A stretch of 64,000 nt of DNA from Haloferax marisrubri (GTDB lineage Archaea; Halobacteriota; Halobacteria; Halobacteriales; Haloferacaceae), in NCBI RefSeq assembly GCF_001469875.2, contig NZ_LOPW02000022.1:300551-364550 (forward strand), read 5' to 3'. Below are positions 16,007 through 25,249 of this stretch, piece by piece; positions within the stretch are counted from its first letter, which is position 1; every line of letters begins with the position of its first letter. The notes beneath the pieces are model-generated. The model did no database searches. It saw only the letters and a list, made by a program, of their open reading frames with translations, and was not told the DNA's origin. The position numbers and the translations under genes are program-made.

Positions 16007-16405
16007 GTGAGCGTGCAACACCGCGCGAACTACGCGACCGTGTTTATCGGGTCGCACCTCCACCCCGAAGGAGAGACGCTGGACCTCGACTGGGCGGACG
16101 ACGCCGGAAACGAGACGGCGACGTTCGAGTTCGACGTGCCGACCGACGACCCCAGAGAGCCGTATCTCGGCATCCAAGCGTTCGACGTGGGCGAGTACGG
16201 CCACGAGATTCGAATCAACGGCGACTCGCTTTCGGGGTTCGACATCCCGCCGGGTGACGGCTGGCAGTACTGGGTCGATACCGTCACGGGCGCGAGTCTC
16301 GCCGAAGGCACGAACACCATCCGAGTCGTTCGCGACGACGAGGGCGACGACGCGTTCGCCGTCGGAACGGTGACCGTCCACTGGAAAGAGCCGGTCGAGG
16401 AGTAG
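16007..16405 (+). CDS. Conserved haloarchaeal beta-rich protein
   Basis: 132 residues, function unknown. The start is GTG at 16007 (another GTG follows at 16013), about 25 bp after a tttttatc TATA-like box, which suggests a leaderless transcript. The sequence is made of short strands and turns: YATVFIGSHLHPEGETLDLDW, FEFDVPTDDPREPYLGIQAFDVG, HEIRINGDSLSGFDIPPG, TNTIRVVRDDEG and VGTVTVHWKEP. This looks like a carbohydrate-binding or jelly-roll-like beta sandwich. There is no signal peptide, so it is probably cytosolic. It stands alone upstream of the thermosome gene. Confidence 0.65.
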   Translation: MSVQHRANYATVFIGSHLHPEGETLDLDWADDAGNETATFEFDVPTDDPREPYLGIQAFDVGEYGHEIRINGDSLSGFDIPPGDGWQYWVDTVTGASLAEGTNTIRVVRDDEGDDAFAVGTVTVHWKEPVEE

Positions 16406-16549
16406 CGTATAAAGCGGTGCGACCGGGACACGATTGTGGTGTGAAATGACGTACCACAGTAATCCCCCGAACACCGCTGAAAGCGCCTCAGTCGCGCGGT
16501 TACCGGGATATCACGGCGAACGCTCGTCGTTCAGTCGTCGATTCGTCGG

Positions 16550-16564
16550 CGAAGCTTTTTTATA
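16550..16564 (+). promoter_or_regulatory. Thermosome gene promoter (CGAA plus TATA)
   Basis: The motif CGAA (16550-16553) directly precedes the AT run cttttttata (16555-16564), about 28 bp before the ATG at 16590. A CGAA next to the TATA box is a feature I recall from heat-shock-responsive cct promoters of Haloferax volcanii; heat-shock control here is inferred. Confidence 0.55.
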
Positions 16565-16589
16565 GAATCACAAACAATCAAGGCCTGTC

Positions 16590-18263
16590 ATGAGCCAGCG
16601 AATGCAGCAGGGTCAGCCGATGATCATCATGGGCGAGGATGCACAGCGCGTCAAGGACCGCGACGCGCAGGCGTACAACATCCGCGCCGCACGAGCAGTC
16701 GCCGAGGCGGTACGTTCCACACTCGGCCCGAAAGGGATGGACAAGATGCTCGTCGATTCGATGGGCGACGTCACCATCACGAACGACGGCGTCACCATCC
16801 TCAAGGAGATGGACATCGACAACCCGACGGCCGAGATGATCGTCGAAGTCGCCGAGACGCAGGAGGACGAAGCCGGCGACGGAACGACGACGGCGGTCGC
16901 CATCGCGGGTGAACTCCTGAAGAACGCCGAGGACCTCCTCGAACAGGACATCCACCCGACGGCCATCATCCGCGGCTTCAACCTCGCCTCCGAGAAGGCG
17001 CGCGAGGAAATCGACGACATCGCAGAGCGCGTCGACCCCGACGACGAGGAACTCCTGAAGAAGGTCGCCGAAACCTCCATGACGGGCAAGAGCTCCGAAC
17101 TCAACAAGGAGCTTCTCGCGGACCTCATCGTCCGCGCCGTCCGTCAGGTCACCGTCGAAGCCAACGACGGCTCCCACGTCGTCGACCTCGAGAACATCTC
17201 CATCGAGACGCAGACCGGTCGCTCCGCGTCCGAGTCCGAACTCCTCACCGGTGCCGTCATCGACAAGGACCCCGTCCACGACGACATGCCGGTCCAGTTC
17301 GACGAGGCCGACGTGCTGCTGCTCAACGAGCCCGTCGAGGTCGAGGAGACCGACATCGACACGAACGTCTCCATCGAGAGCCCCGACCAGCTCCAGAAGT
17401 TCCTCGACCAGGAAGAGGCCCAGCTGAAGGCGAAGGTCGACCAGATCGTCGACTCCGGCGCTGACGTGGTCTTCTGTCAGAAGGGCATCGACGACCTCGC
17501 CCAGCACTACCTCGCAAAGCAGGGCATCCTCGCGGTCCGCCGGACGAAGAAGTCCGACATCCGCTTCCTCAAGAACATCACCGGTGCGGCGGTCGTCTCC
17601 GACCTCGACTCCATCGAGGCCGCCGACCTCGGTCGCGCCTCCGTCCGCCGCGACGAGGCCGACGAACTGTTCTACGTCGAGGGCATCGGCGACGACGTCC
17701 ACGGCGTCACGCTCCTGCTCCGCGGCTCCACCGACCACGTGGTCGACGAACTCGAACGCGGCGTCCAGGACGCCCTCGACGTCGTCGCGTCCACGGTCGC
17801 CGACGGTCGCGTGCTCGCCGGCGGCGGCGCTATCGAGGTCGAACTCGCCTCGCGCCTCCGCAACTACGCAGACTCCGTCTCCGGGCGCGAGCAGCTCGCC
17901 GTCGAGGCGTTCGCCGACGCGCTCGAACTCGTCCCGCGCGTGCTCGCCGAGAACGCCGGTCTCGACTCCATCGACACGCTCGTCGACCTCCGCGCGGCTC
18001 ACGAAGAAGGTCAGGTCCGCGCCGGTCTGAACGTCTTCACCGGCGAGGTCGAAGACGCCTTCGAGGCTGGCGTCGTCGAGACGGCCCACGCGAAGGAGCA
18101 GGCCGTCGCCTCCGCCTCCGAAGCCGCCAACCTCGTCCTCAAGATAGACGACATCATCGCGGCCGGTGACCTCTCCACCGGCGGCGACGACGACGACGAG
18201 GGCGGCGCACCCGGCGGCATGGGTGGCATGGGCGGCATGGGCGGTATGGGCGGCGCGATGTGA
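16590..18263 (+). CDS. Thermosome subunit (group II chaperonin)
   Basis: 557 residues, the full family length. Thermosome subunits form double eight- or nine-membered rings that fold proteins in the cytosol with ATP. ATP-site motifs are [10 protein letters not shown] (45-54), TNDGVTIL (64-71) and GDGTTTAV (96-103), with a second [10 protein letters not shown] segment near residue 412. The apical helical-protrusion region lies in the middle ([17 protein letters not shown]). The C-terminus ends in repeated GGM units ([16 protein letters not shown]), common in archaeal chaperonins and predicted to lie inside the ring. Haloarchaea usually have two or three paralogs; by position I think this is the cct2-type gene, but the sequence alone does not settle it. 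Confidence 0.95.
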   Translation: MSQRMQQGQPMIIMGEDAQRVKDRDAQAYNIRAARAVAEAVRSTLGPKGMDKMLVDSMGDVTITNDGVTILKEMDIDNPTAEMIVEVAETQEDEAGDGTTTAVAIAGELLKNAEDLLEQDIHPTAIIRGFNLASEKAREEIDDIAERVDPDDEELLKKVAETSMTGKSSELNKELLADLIVRAVRQVTVEANDGSHVVDLENISIETQTGRSASESELLTGAVIDKDPVHDDMPVQFDEADVLLLNEPVEVEETDIDTNVSIESPDQLQKFLDQEEAQLKAKVDQIVDSGADVVFCQKGIDDLAQHYLAKQGILAVRRTKKSDIRFLKNITGAAVVSDLDSIEAADLGRASVRRDEADELFYVEGIGDDVHGVTLLLRGSTDHVVDELERGVQDALDVVASTVADGRVLAGGGAIEVELASRLRNYADSVSGREQLAVEAFADALELVPRVLAENAGLDSIDTLVDLRAAHEEGQVRAGLNVFTGEVEDAFEAGVVETAHAKEQAVASASEAANLVLKIDDIIAAGDLSTGGDDDDEGGAPGGMGGMGGMGGMGGAM

Positions 18264-18565
18264 AGATCGGCTAACGACTTCACACCCCATCCCCCGACGC
18301 CTGCACCGCGCGACGAATCTCTCACTTTTTAACGAAGACGGCTGTCGACCTCCGATGAGCCGCGGCTGGACCATCCGAACGACGGCACGCGGCGGAGACC
18401 AACCGACGAGCGTCGTTGCACCGCTCCCTGACAGACGGGCGAGCGCCGACCCCGTTGCGCCACCGACTGCTTAGAAGTTGGATAATTATCTCACTTTCCC
18501 AGATACACTTGCAGTTGTGTTCAGAAATGGAACGAACTAAGTAGCAGGTACGGCAACGTGTCTCC
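18264..18565. other. 302-bp gene-free region between thermosome and alanine dehydrogenase genes
   Basis: A T-rich run (ctcacttttt, about 18321-18330) about 60 bp past the thermosome stop may end that transcript. AT-rich sequence gataattatctcac (about 18481-18494) lies 70 bp before the next start. A 39-codon ORF at 18355-18474 has no recognisable features. Otherwise nothing is seen. Confidence 0.45.
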
Positions 18566-19561
18566 ATGCGCAAGACGCTGCTGTTGAACAAGGACGACGT
18601 TCACGAGAACGTCCAGATGCCGGAGCTCATCTCGGCCATCGAGGACGCCTTCGCCGCCTACGAGTCCGGCGACGCCCAGATGCCGCCGAAGTCCTACATC
18701 GACCTGCCGCAGTACAACGGCGACTTCCGGTCGATGCCCGCCTACCTCGACGCGGGCGACTGGGACGCCGCGGGCATCAAGTGGGTCAACGTCCACCCCG
18801 ACAACGGCGACAAGTACGACCTGCCCACCGTCATGGGCACGATGATCTACTCCGACCCCGAGAACGCCTTCCCGCTGGCGCTCCTCGACGGGACGGAACT
18901 CACGATGCTCCGCACCGGCGCGGCCGCGGCCGTCGCCACCGACTACCTCGCCGTGGAGGACGCCACCTCGATGGGTATCGTCGGCGCGGGCGTCCAGTCG
19001 TACACGCAACTCCGCGCCATCAGCGAGGTCCGCGACATCGAGGAAGTCGTCGTCTCCGACCTCGACGAGGAGCGCGTCGCCGACTTCATCGACGCCTTCG
19101 AAGACGAGTTCGACATCCGCGCCGGCTCCATCGAGGAGGCCGCGAGCTGTGACGTGCTGTCGACCGTGACGCCCGTCGAGTCGCCCATCGTCCCGCGCGA
19201 CGCGGTCGGCGACCACACCCACATCAACGCGATGGGTGCCGACGCCGAGGGCAAACACGAACTCGCCGACGACGTGCTCTTAGACGCCAAGCTCGTCATC
19301 GACGACCACGCTCAGACCACCCACTCCGGCGAAATCAACGTCCCGTACCACGAGGGCGTCCTCACCGACGACGACATCTACGGCGCAATCGGCGACATCG
19401 TCCTCGGCAACCTCGACGGCCGCACCGACGCCGACGGCATCAGCGTCTTCGACTCCACGGGACTGGCGATTCAGGACGTCGCGGCGGCCCACGTCGCCTA
19501 CGAACACGCGTTCGAAAACGACAACGGCTACGCGTTCGACCTCCTCGGTCTCGCCGAGTAA
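18566..19561 (+). CDS. Ornithine cyclodeaminase/mu-crystallin family protein, probably alanine dehydrogenase
   Basis: 331 residues. The archaeal members best studied reduce pyruvate and ammonia to alanine with NADH; others are ornithine cyclodeaminases. Seen are Lys72 in AAGIKWVNVHPDN (the conserved substrate-site Lys), a RTGAAAAVATDYLA helix, the Rossmann loop IVGAGVQSYTQL (138-149) and an FDSTGLAIQD segment carrying the conserved catalytic Asp. The C-terminal helix HVAYEHAFENDNG closes the dimer domain. ATG at 18566 fits the family length. The substrate is inferred from archaeal relatives; ornithine cyclodeaminase or another imine reductase remain possible. Confidence 0.82.
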   Translation: MRKTLLLNKDDVHENVQMPELISAIEDAFAAYESGDAQMPPKSYIDLPQYNGDFRSMPAYLDAGDWDAAGIKWVNVHPDNGDKYDLPTVMGTMIYSDPENAFPLALLDGTELTMLRTGAAAAVATDYLAVEDATSMGIVGAGVQSYTQLRAISEVRDIEEVVVSDLDEERVADFIDAFEDEFDIRAGSIEEAASCDVLSTVTPVESPIVPRDAVGDHTHINAMGADAEGKHELADDVLLDAKLVIDDHAQTTHSGEINVPYHEGVLTDDDIYGAIGDIVLGNLDGRTDADGISVFDSTGLAIQDVAAAHVAYEHAFENDNGYAFDLLGLAE

Positions 19562-19620
19562 GGTCGCCCGACGCGACGCCGCTGGCATTCATCGTTCTCT
19601 TTTGGGTCCGATGCCCCGAG

Positions 19621-19839
19621 CTACGGGCTCGGGCCGCGCTGCGCGTTGAGGTAGCCGAACACCTTCGAGAGGACGTAGACGATGGCGATGAAGGGCAAGA
19701 ACGGGACCAGCAGGACGACGAGGATGAGAAGCATCGTCCACCCGATGGAGTCCATCTCGCTGTCGGGGCGCATTCGGGACCCCGGCGTGACGGTGTGATA
19801 GGCCTTCTGTGCGAGGCTCAGCGAGTCGTCTTCGCTCAT
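19621..19839 (-). CDS. Small single-helix membrane protein
   Basis: 72 residues, no assigned function. A polar N-terminus (MSEDDSLSLAQKAYHTVTPGSRM) leads to one long hydrophobic segment (about 32-60, GWTMLLILVVLLVPFLPFIAIVYVLSKVF). The last residues LNAQRGPSP are polar. ATG at 19839 is the only good start. It is convergent with the alanine dehydrogenase gene and lies 56 bp downstream of the mini zinc finger gene on the same strand, so the two may share a transcript. Confidence 0.65.
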   Translation of the reverse strand: MSEDDSLSLAQKAYHTVTPGSRMRPDSEMDSIGWTMLLILVVLLVPFLPFIAIVYVLSKVFGYLNAQRGPSP

Positions 19840-19895
19840 GTGATAGTGTTAGTTCGACGAGACGATAAGTCGAACGACGGACTGGGGGGCCGACC

Positions 19896-20030
19896 TCACC
19901 AATGCCGGTACTTCGCCCGCTCTTCGGTCGCGCCGCAGTCGGGGCACTCGTACGTCCGTCTGTCTTCGAGGTCGGTCCGTTTCTCGTCGTCGACGCGGTA
20001 CATCTCGACTTCGCACGCCTTGCACAGCAT
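19896..20030 (-). CDS. Mini zinc-finger protein (CxxC...CPxCG type)
   Basis: 44 residues, easily missed because of its size. The translation starts MLCKACEVEMYRVDDEKR and ends YECPDCGATEERAKYRHW, so it has two Cys pairs: Cys3/Cys6 (CKAC) and Cys29/Cys32 (CPDC), spaced for one zinc knuckle. It belongs to the large haloarchaeal group of CPxCG-related micro-proteins, several of which affect stress response or swarming in Haloferax. Its role here is unknown. The same-strand small membrane protein gene follows after 56 bp. Confidence 0.8.
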   Translation of the reverse strand: MLCKACEVEMYRVDDEKRTDLEDRRTYECPDCGATEERAKYRHW

Positions 20031-20170
20031 ACACCTATTATCGCATGTGATACCGTAAATCTAGGGTGAGCTCTGATAAATAGGACTCTTGGCGGGTCTA
20101 TGGGCCTCGTATCGGTGCGTATCAGCGGTGAAAATTGGGATTCGATTGGCGCGCGGCGCGGTGCGCCCGG

Positions 20171-23047
20171 CTATTCGAGGTGGACCGCGGGGCGGAACGG
20201 AATCGCCTTCGAGGCGCGGTCGGCGGGGTCGACGATGTCGGGGTCGTCCTCGGCGAACACCTCGACCTCGGCGTCGAACTCGCGGGCGAGGAAGTCGGCG
20301 GCGCGTTCGTAGGTGCCGGCCTCGTCCAGTTCGAGTTGCGCGCGGAGCGTCGATTCGTCGCGCCCGCGGGTCTGGTCGACGAGGTCCTGCACGAGGTCGT
20401 TCACGTCGTTACCCTTCTCGCGCAGGTCGGGGTCCTGCATGACCTGTCCCATGATTGCACCGACGTTGTCGCCGTTTTCGACGACCGTCTCGAACACGTC
20501 GCGCTTCCAGTCGGCGGCGACGTAGACCCGGATGGTGTCGGGGTCGGAGTCGGTCACGTCGATGATGTCGCGCACGTCCTCGGTCAGGCGCTCGACCTGT
20601 CGCTCTTCGAGTTCGACCGACTCGTCTTCGAACTCGGTGTCCGGTTCGGGCCACGGCGCGTCCTCGGCGGGCGTGCCGGTCAACTGCTCGTGCAGTTCGT
20701 TCGTCATGAACGGGATAAAGGGCGCGAGCAGGCGCAGGCGCGTCTCGAGGACCGTCCGGAGCGTCCACTTCGCGGCCGGGCGGTCGAGGTCGGTCCGGCG
20801 GCGGTACCACCGAAGCGACTCCTCGAAGTTGTAGAACGCCGCCTGACTGGCCGAGCGCGTCTCGGACTCGTCCATCGCGGTCGTCACGTCGCGGACGGTG
20901 TCCTGCAGTTTCGACAGGAGCCAGCGGTCGACCGTCTCCAGTTCGGGCCGCTCGTCCGGACCGGGGTCGGCGATAATCTCCTGTGCGCGGTTCCAGAAGC
21001 GTTCGAGTTGGTCGTGGACCGAACCGACGAGGTCGTCGCGCCAGTCGTAGTCCTGCCACGGTTCCGCGGAGTTGAGCAGGAAGAAGCGGACGGTGTCCGC
21101 GCCGTACTCGCCGATGGCCTCGCCGGGGAGGACGACGTGACCCTTCGACGACGACATCTTCTGACCTTCGAGCAGGCCCATGCCCATGATGACGATGCCC
21201 TGCGGCCACTGCGGCTCGTCGAACAGTTCGCCGTGGTGGAACTGGTAGAACGTCAGGTGGTTCGTGATGAGGTCGTTACCGGAGAACCGGTAGTCGACGG
21301 GGTACCAGTAGTCCCACTCCTCGCGGAGGTCGAGCGCCTTCTCCGGTGCGTCCTCCACGGCCTCGGGACCGTAGAACAGCGCGTCGAAGAAGTCCTGCGT
21401 GAGTTCCTCGGTCGGAATCTCCTGCAGGCGGTGGGCGATGGTGTAGTACGCCATGTAGATAGTCGAGTCCGAGAGGGGCTCGATGACGAACTGGTCGTCC
21501 CACGGCAGGCGGGTGCCGAGGCCGTAGTTGCGGATACACGGCCACCCGTTGAGCCAGTCGATGGTGTGGTGGTACTCGTCGCGGGTGTTCTCGGGGATGG
21601 CGTCCAGCCCGTCGGCCACGTCGTGGGCGAGCTGTTTCCAGTCCTCGTCGTCGTACGAGAGGAACCACGTGTCCTGTTCGGCGACGACGACGTCGCCGCC
21701 ACAGCGGCAGACGACCTCCTCGGAGAACTCCTGCATCACGTCGAACTGGCCGGCCTCGACGCCGTCGGCCTTGTAGTCGTCGCGGACCTCCTCGACGAGG
21801 CCGCCGGCGTAGTCGCCGTAGAACTCCTTGAGCCGACCCGCGTGGAACTCCTTGTTGTAGAGGTCCTTCGTCGCCTTTTCGAGCGCGGGGTCGTCCGAGG
21901 ACTCGATGCCGCGGTTCTCGACGGCCGACTTCGCGGGAATCTCGCCGTACGTGTCGTCATCGGAGTCGATGTCGAGAATCGGAATCGGCTCGATGTCGGC
22001 CACGTCGGCGGGGTCGATGCCGAACGATTCGAGGTAGTCGGTGTCGGCCTTTGCCTCCTGCAGTGCCACGTAGTCGTCGGGGCTGTGGGCCGGGACCGAC
22101 ATGACGACGCCCGTCGCGTTGTCGGCGTCGACGAAGTCGGCCGGCAGGACGAGCACGTCGTCGCCGGTGACGGGGTTTTCGACCGTCTGGCCGACGAGTT
22201 CGGCACCCTCGACGGTTTCGAGAACCTTCACGTCGCGGGCCTGATATTCGAGTTTGTCGGCCGCGTACTCGGAGACGAACCACGTCTCGCCGTCGACTTC
22301 GGCGACCACGTAGGTCGCCTCGGGGTCGATGTAGGCGTTGGTCACGCCGTGGACCGTCTCGGGGCGCAGGGTCGCCATCGGGACGACCACGCCGCCGCCG
22401 TCTCGCTCCCAGCCGAAGCGGACCAGCGTGTACTCCTGGAACTCCGCGTTCTCGCCTTCGAGCAGGTCGTGGGTCGTGACCGGCTGTTCCTCGTTCGTAC
22501 AGAACTTGACGGGGTGGAGGCCCTTCTCCAGTCGCCCGCGCTCGCGGAGCGTCCGGTACTGCCACTCGACGAACTTCGAGTAGCGCTCGTTGTTCGTGGT
22601 GAACTCGCGCCGCCAGTCAACAGACAGGCCGAGCGACTGCATCCCCTTCTTGTAGTGTTCCTCGATGAAGTACCGCGCCCAGCCCATGGGCGATTCGAGG
22701 TCCGAAAGCGTGTCCTCGGGGACGTTGTAGGTGTCGGTCAGCACCGAGAGCTGTTTCTCCTCGCGGTTTTTCAGGCGCTCCACCGCGCCGATGATGGGCG
22801 TGCCGGTGACGTGCCACGCGATGGGAAACAGGACGTTGTCGCCCTGCTGTCGTCGGTAGCGAGCGTACACGTCGGGAACGGTGTACGTCCGCGCGTGCCC
22901 GATGTGCATCCCGCCGCTGGGGTACGGATAAGGCACCGTCACGAACGTCGCGTCGTCGGCGTCTGCGTCCGGGTCGGCCTCGTATCGGCCGGTCTCGGAC
23001 CAGCGCTCCCGCCAACGCGCTTCGAGTTCCTGCGGGTCGTAGTCCAT
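20171..23047 (-). CDS. leuS: Leucyl-tRNA synthetase, archaeal type
   Basis: 958 residues. It charges tRNA-Leu with leucine. The class I signature HIGH appears as MHIGHA (His48 to His51) and KMSKS as KMSSSKG (630-635). An editing (CP1) domain with VVPMATLRPETVHGVTNAY lies in the archaeal/eukaryotic position before the second catalytic half, and the zinc-like CRCGGDVVV and SYDDEDWKQLA segments follow. A C-terminal anticodon-binding domain and extension complete the archaeal layout. ATG at 23047 (MDYDPQELEARW) is chosen over an upstream ATG at 23197, because a TATA-like attttagg box lies 25-35 bp before 23047. The gene is monocistronic by spacing. Confidence 0.95.
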   Translation of the reverse strand: MDYDPQELEARWRERWSETGRYEADPDADADDATFVTVPYPYPSGGMHIGHARTYTVPDVYARYRRQQGDNVLFPIAWHVTGTPIIGAVERLKNREEKQLSVLTDTYNVPEDTLSDLESPMGWARYFIEEHYKKGMQSLGLSVDWRREFTTNNERYSKFVEWQYRTLRERGRLEKGLHPVKFCTNEEQPVTTHDLLEGENAEFQEYTLVRFGWERDGGGVVVPMATLRPETVHGVTNAYIDPEATYVVAEVDGETWFVSEYAADKLEYQARDVKVLETVEGAELVGQTVENPVTGDDVLVLPADFVDADNATGVVMSVPAHSPDDYVALQEAKADTDYLESFGIDPADVADIEPIPILDIDSDDDTYGEIPAKSAVENRGIESSDDPALEKATKDLYNKEFHAGRLKEFYGDYAGGLVEEVRDDYKADGVEAGQFDVMQEFSEEVVCRCGGDVVVAEQDTWFLSYDDEDWKQLAHDVADGLDAIPENTRDEYHHTIDWLNGWPCIRNYGLGTRLPWDDQFVIEPLSDSTIYMAYYTIAHRLQEIPTEELTQDFFDALFYGPEAVEDAPEKALDLREEWDYWYPVDYRFSGNDLITNHLTFYQFHHGELFDEPQWPQGIVIMGMGLLEGQKMSSSKGHVVLPGEAIGEYGADTVRFFLLNSAEPWQDYDWRDDLVGSVHDQLERFWNRAQEIIADPGPDERPELETVDRWLLSKLQDTVRDVTTAMDESETRSASQAAFYNFEESLRWYRRRTDLDRPAAKWTLRTVLETRLRLLAPFIPFMTNELHEQLTGTPAEDAPWPEPDTEFEDESVELEERQVERLTEDVRDIIDVTDSDPDTIRVYVAADWKRDVFETVVENGDNVGAIMGQVMQDPDLREKGNDVNDLVQDLVDQTRGRDESTLRAQLELDEAGTYERAADFLAREFDAEVEVFAEDDPDIVDPADRASKAIPFRPAVHLE

Positions 23048-23259
23048 ATCCGTGGTAGTGGCACCCCGGCCTAAAATAACTCCTATACTCGACTTGCGCG
23101 GCTGTCTGATTGCGGCAGATATTGCCTCACGATGGCACGGGACAGACGAGAGAATCGAGATGCAAAACGAAGACGGAGAAACGAAAACGGGGAACACCCA
23201 TCACGAGGGGACCAATCTCGGGCGGCGAGTCAGAGACGCGTGCGAGCGACGACGACCGC

Positions 23260-23700
23260 TCAGTCGATGTCGATGCGGCGGGAGTCGTCGGGTTCGACGT
23301 CGCGCTTGGGGAGAGTGACCGTCAGCACGCCGTTGTGGTAGCTGGCGGACGCGCCGTCCTCGTCGACCGTTTCGGGAAGGCGAATCGTGCGGCGGGCGGA
23401 CTCGTGGCGGCGCTCGCGGCGGAGATACTCGCCGTCGGCGCGTTCCTCGTCGAGTTCGCGCGTCGCCTCGACGGTCAGCGTGCGGTTGGCGACCGAAAGG
23501 GAGATGTCCTCCTTCTCGTAGCCCGGGAGGTCGACCGTGACGACGATTTCGCCGTCGTGGTCGGTGACGTCGATAGCCATCTCGTGGCGGACCTGCGCCA
23601 TCATGCCCGAGCGGTCGAACTGGCGTCCCATCTCGTCGAACTGGCGGGACATTCGCTCGAACAGTTCCTCGAAGTCGTCGAAGGGGTTGGTACGTCGCAT
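23260..23700 (-). CDS. Hsp20/alpha-crystallin small heat-shock protein, copy 1
   Basis: 146 residues. Small heat-shock proteins hold unfolding proteins in the cytosol without ATP. The alpha-crystallin domain is clear: MAIDVTDHDGEIVVTVDLPGYEKEDI, LTVEATRELDEER, the strand-rich middle and the signature YHNGVLTVTLPK. A short N-terminal arm (MRRTNPFDDFEELFERM) and a DID tail follow the family pattern. Two ATGs are adjacent (23703 and 23700); the second is chosen by match to the neighbouring paralog, which begins MQRNPFDEIEDLFDRM. The paralog gene lies 120 bp upstream on the same strand, so this is a tandem duplication. Confidence 0.93.
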   Translation of the reverse strand: MRRTNPFDDFEELFERMSRQFDEMGRQFDRSGMMAQVRHEMAIDVTDHDGEIVVTVDLPGYEKEDISLSVANRTLTVEATRELDEERADGEYLRRERRHESARRTIRLPETVDEDGASASYHNGVLTVTLPKRDVEPDDSRRIDID

Positions 23701-23819
23701 CATGTGTGTTTTCACCGAGGCATATGGACGCCGTCTGAGGAGATAATCGTTGCTGGAACGCAGATAGCAGTTCGCACGCTACAGCGTCCGAAACACCTGC
23801 ATTCAAAAGATGAACCGCG

Positions 23820-24230
23820 TCACTCGATGTCGATTTGCGTCGAGTCGTCGCCCGCGGGTTCGGCCTTCGGGAGCGTCACGGTCAAGACGCCGTTTCGGTA
23901 CGACGCGGCCACCTCGTCGCGCACGACCTCGGCGGGGAGCGTAATCGTCCGGGAGACGGACCGCTGGCTCCGCTCGCGGCGGACGTACTGGTCGTCGTCG
24001 ACCTCGGACGACTCCTCGTGGTCGGCCGCGATGGTGAGTCGCCGCCCGCTGACGCTCACGTCGAGGTCGTCCTTCTCGAAACCGGGGAGGTCGGCGACGA
24101 CCTCGATTGCCTCGTCGGCATCGACGACATCGAGGGAGATGTCTTGGAACCGACCGATTCCGGACTCCTCGAACGACCGGCCCATCCGGTCGAACAGGTC
24201 TTCTATCTCGTCAAACGGGTTTCGCTGCAT
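23820..24230 (-). CDS. Hsp20/alpha-crystallin small heat-shock protein, copy 2
   Basis: 136 residues, paralog of the neighbouring Hsp20. It has the N-terminal arm NPFDEIEDLFDRMG, the alpha-crystallin core (IEVVADLPGFEKDDLDVSVS, RRLTIAADHEE) and the signature YRNGVLTVTLPKAEP. The two copies share layout but differ in the N-terminal linker: this one is shorter by about ten residues and lacks the Met-rich MMAQVRHEM segment. The 119-bp gap between the two genes is large enough for a second promoter, so they may be separately controlled. Confidence 0.93.
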   Translation of the reverse strand: MQRNPFDEIEDLFDRMGRSFEESGIGRFQDISLDVVDADEAIEVVADLPGFEKDDLDVSVSGRRLTIAADHEESSEVDDDQYVRRERSQRSVSRTITLPAEVVRDEVAASYRNGVLTVTLPKAEPAGDDSTQIDIE

Positions 24231-24343
24231 ACGGGCCTAGATACGTCGTCGACGACAAAGAAAGATGTGCCCAGACCCACATTTCGAGAGCGCCCGGGTG
24301 GGTGTGACGGGGCGCGGGTGGGCGTCTCGGCGTCGGAATCGCG

Positions 24344-25195
24344 TCAGTACAGCACGTGCCGCGTGTCGTACGAGCCGAGGACGCGAACCCAGCCGTTGCG
24401 GGCGATTCCCTCGACTTCTTCGAGCGCATCCTGCATCCGCTCCTCGTAGAGGCCGGCGTCGGCGTCGATGTGGAACAGGTAGTCGCCGAGGCGATTGCCG
24501 CTCGGGCGCGACTCGATGCGCGAGAGGTTGATGTCGCGTTCGGCGAACGCTTCGAGCAGTTCCAAGAGGAGACCGGGGTAGTTCGCGTTCGGGTAGACGA
24601 CGAGCGAACTCTTGCCGCCGGCGTCCGAGCGGGCGGACTCGGGCCCGATGACGAGGAACCGCGTCGCGTTCGACGACTGGTCTTGGATGTCCTCGGCGAT
24701 GATTTCGAGGTCGTCGGCGGGCGCGTCAGACTCCGTCTGACTGCCTTCCGCGTGTGACGCGGAAGCGTTGTCCGGGTGACCGATACCCGCGACCGTCGGG
24801 TCGGCGCGGGCGCGCTCGACGCCGCGGGCCGTGCTAGCGACGGCTTCGAGCGTCACGTCGGGGTAGTTCTCGTCGAGGTACGACCGGCACTGCGCGAGCG
24901 CCTGCGAGTGGCTGGCGACGACGTCGAAGTTCGCGCTCTGGGCCAAGAGCGCGTGGCGGATGGGCGTGACAATCTCCTGAACGACGCTCACCTCCGAGTT
25001 CGCCACGGCGTCGAGGCTCTCGGTGACGCTCCCTTCGATGCTGTTCTCGATGGGGACGACGCCGCGCTCGAACGACCCGTCGGCGACCGCTTGGACGATA
25101 GAGGTGACCGATTCTCGGAAGGCGACGTCGTCGGCGACCGCGCGGGCGGCGCGATGGGAGTACGTGCCCGCCGGACCGAGCGTGACTGCCTGCAT
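24344..25195 (-). CDS. pheA: Prephenate dehydratase
   Basis: 283 residues. It converts prephenate to phenylpyruvate in phenylalanine synthesis. The catalytic domain opens with MQAVTLGPAGTYSHRAA and contains FERGVVPIENSIEGSV and the T-R-F motif as NATRFLVIG. A C-terminal ACT domain carries the phenylalanine-binding ESRP motif (SRIESRPSGNRLGDYLF), so feedback control is likely. The ATG at 25195 fits the family; an upstream ATG at 25222 would add nine residues. It starts 54 bp after the hisH stop on the same strand. There is no fused chorismate mutase domain, as in other archaea. Confidence 0.93.
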   Translation of the reverse strand: MQAVTLGPAGTYSHRAARAVADDVAFRESVTSIVQAVADGSFERGVVPIENSIEGSVTESLDAVANSEVSVVQEIVTPIRHALLAQSANFDVVASHSQALAQCRSYLDENYPDVTLEAVASTARGVERARADPTVAGIGHPDNASASHAEGSQTESDAPADDLEIIAEDIQDQSSNATRFLVIGPESARSDAGGKSSLVVYPNANYPGLLLELLEAFAERDINLSRIESRPSGNRLGDYLFHIDADAGLYEERMQDALEEVEGIARNGWVRVLGSYDTRHVLY

Positions 25196-25249
25196 GCCCT
25201 CCCCTTCACGAAGCGGCGACAAAAGACCGTCGGGGCTGGCAGATTCGGC

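Noticed and set aside
18355..18474. 39-codon ORF with a TATA-like T-run 30 bp upstream
   Set aside because: The residues are Arg/Pro/Ala-rich without a pattern, there is no Cys pair or helix, and it could be read as spacer.
20135..23074. Plus-strand open frame of about 980 codons opposite leuS
   Set aside because: It is the mirror of a real LeuRS gene in GC-rich DNA. The translation is Val/Asp/Arg-rich low-complexity text with no domain, and it has no promoter.
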